From an uncultured Caryophanales bacterium (GTDB taxonomy: Bacteria > Bacillota_I > Bacilli_A > Acholeplasmatales > Anaeroplasmataceae), in the NCBI GenBank assembly GCA_937885165.1, contig CAKZZJ010000179.1:1-7797 (forward strand): 7,797 nt of DNA, given 5' to 3'. Position 1 is the stretch's first letter. Each line of letters opens with the position of its first letter. The position numbers and the translations under genes were made by a program. Below the pieces are notes generated by a model. The model was not told the DNA's origin, ran no database searches, and saw nothing but the letters and a program-made list of their open reading frames with translations. Positions 6,742 to 7,797 of the stretch are shown one piece after another.

Positions 6742-6763
6742 AGACCTAATCAAAATTAGGTCT
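6742..6763 (-). terminator. Hairpin behind the 6771 gene, possible terminator
   Basis: A perfect 9-bp inverted repeat AGACCTAAT/ATTAGGTCT (6742-6750 with 6755-6763) has a four-base loop and starts seven bases past the TAG stop (6771-6773) of the minus-strand gene. The minus strand lacks a T run after the stem (it reads AAATTAAAAC), so it is not a standard intrinsic terminator; it could terminate weakly, protect the mRNA 3' end, or act as an operator. Confidence 0.4.
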
Positions 6764-6770
6764 TTCGGGC

Positions 6771-7797
6771 CTATATTATACCCTCCCCAACCCTTTTAAG
6801 AGTTGCATCATACATCATATCAAAAGTATTTTGAATTTCTTCTTCGGAAACTTCGGCATATTCATTACCCAACTCATTTTGAACAGCTTGTGCTATGAAG
6901 TCAAAATCTTTTTCCGCTTGTGATACTGCCAAACTCAAGTTGATTGCATTGATAAGATGTTCCGGGTTTTTATTAACTTCGGAAGAACTTGCATCATTAC
7001 TGTAATACACCATTGATTCCATAAACGATGCTTCACCGCTTTTTATTTTACTTGCAAGTTCTGACATTTTTCTTGGACCGCGGGAATCACTGGAAAAACT
7101 ATTATCACTGTTAATTTCACTAATAGCTGTTGCCGTCAACACAACACCAACTACCACCAACGGGGTTGCCCTGAGGAGTCTTTTTATAGTATATCTGGGA
7201 TTTACATATTTACCGTTACGCAAAATAGGGAAATGTTCTATTAACCCTTTATACTTATAATCAGGAGAGAGAAGCGGGTCAAACTTTTTTAAAACCCAAT
7301 TATCAAGAGCAACTTCTTTAAATATTCTAAAAATAGACGGTCTATTTTTATAACCCATTTTCTTTAGATATCTTCTCATACCCAATGCTATTTTTAGATC
7401 GCTTGCTGTGCGAGCATTATATTCCGCTATTAAACCTATTGCACGGAGTTCCTCTTTAGGTATCCTTTTCATTGCGGCACTTAAAACATCTTCATGTGTA
7501 ATATGTTTTGCAATAATTTCCCCCATGTTACTGAGATATATTTCATTGTTTCTAACTGATGACCTTCTAATAACACTTTCTACCTCTGTTAATCTATTAT
7601 CCAAAGCACTTACCAAATCTTCTATTATCGGTTTATCATTTTTGGCAATTTGTTTTAATTCTTCAAACGGAGTTTTATTAACCCAAGCCCTTTCTAAATC
7701 ATCTATTATTCCTTTGATTAAGTCTAATTTTTCAAAGTTATTAACAAAATTAATATTATTTTTATTTACTTTTTTTTGTTCCAATTTATCTATTTGT
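6771..7797 (-). CDS. One-helix membrane protein of unknown function, 5' end beyond the window
   Basis: I do not recognise this protein. The frame is open to the right edge (the last codons read Q-I-D-K before the TTG at 7784), and no Shine-Dalgarno can be seen, so the TTG is probably an internal Leu codon and the gene is 5'-partial. About 340 residues are visible (numbered from that TTG). Residues 1-200 are charged, helical and Lys-rich, with FEKLDLIKGIIDDLERAW near the start and an RIFKEVALDNWVLKKFDPLLSP stretch split across 153-173. One transmembrane helix lies at about 207-222, preceded by KRLLR, which predicts the N-terminal part inside and the C-terminal 115 residues outside. The outer part is Ser/Asn-rich, then acidic and helical (EVSEEEIQNTFDMMYD). 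No catalytic motif is evident. Base composition matches the neighbouring secreted-protein gene rather than the operon on the left. Confidence 0.75.
   Translation of the reverse strand, partial: QIDKLEQKKVNKNNINFVNNFEKLDLIKGIIDDLERAWVNKTPFEELKQIAKNDKPIIEDLVSALDNRLTEVESVIRRSSVRNNEIYLSNMGEIIAKHITHEDVLSAAMKRIPKEELRAIGLIAEYNARTASDLKIALGMRRYLKKMGYKNRPSIFRIFKEVALDNWVLKKFDPLLSPDYKYKGLIEHFPILRNGKYVNPRYTIKRLLRATPLVVVGVVLTATAISEINSDNSFSSDSRGPRKMSELASKIKSGEASFMESMVYYSNDASSSEVNKNPEHLINAINLSLAVSQAEKDFDFIAQAVQNELGNEYAEVSEEEIQNTFDMMYDATLKRVGEGII

Noticed and set aside
1..7797. CRISPR arrays, tRNA or rRNA genes, insertion sequences, toxin-antitoxin or defence genes
   Set aside because: I looked for spaced repeats, cloverleaf ends, transposase motifs and terminal inverted repeats on both strands and saw none.

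Overview
The window looks like a metagenomic or assembly contig with two parts of different character. Bases 1 to about 6085 are very AT-rich (two 60-base lines I counted near 5461-5580 are each 25% GC). They carry a compact bacterial housekeeping operon of Bacillota/Mollicutes-like type. TGA is used as a normal stop by three genes and Trp is TGG, so the standard bacterial code applies, not the Mycoplasma code. Gene content and extreme AT bias suggest a small-genome Bacilli/RF39-like or Clostridia-like gut lineage; this assignment is inference.

The operon is on the minus strand and is read from 5791 down to 171: a one-helix membrane protein of unknown function; an FtsK/SpoIIIE-type DNA translocase with no membrane domain; a type I signal peptidase with extra N-terminal helices; the ribosome-assembly GTPase RbgA (YlqF); and RNase HII. 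Genes overlap or are separated by 4-17 bases, with Shine-Dalgarno sites lying in the end of the preceding gene. One promoter candidate precedes the first gene, and a strong hairpin/T-tract terminator overlaps the rnhB stop codon. The operon couples chromosome transport and division, protein export, 50S subunit assembly and RNA:DNA hybrid removal.

Diverging from it at 5894 is a gene starting like a Cof-type HAD phosphatase. It has a good promoter and Shine-Dalgarno site but loses its family resemblance near 6088 and stops at 6112. At the same place composition jumps (25 and 28 GC in two 60-base lines at 6121-6240, i.e. 42-47%).

From about 6090 to the end lie two minus-strand genes I do not recognise: a small secreted protein (about 6043-6642) and a one-helix protein that runs off the right edge (6771-7797). 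They look as if they come from another genome, by chimeric assembly or by a transfer that cut the HAD gene. That junction is the most notable point in the window. I see no clear new defence, mobile or RNA system. Secondary points of interest are the TM-less FtsK paired with a membrane protein, a putative beta-clamp-binding motif at the RNase HII C-terminus, and the multi-helix signal peptidase.
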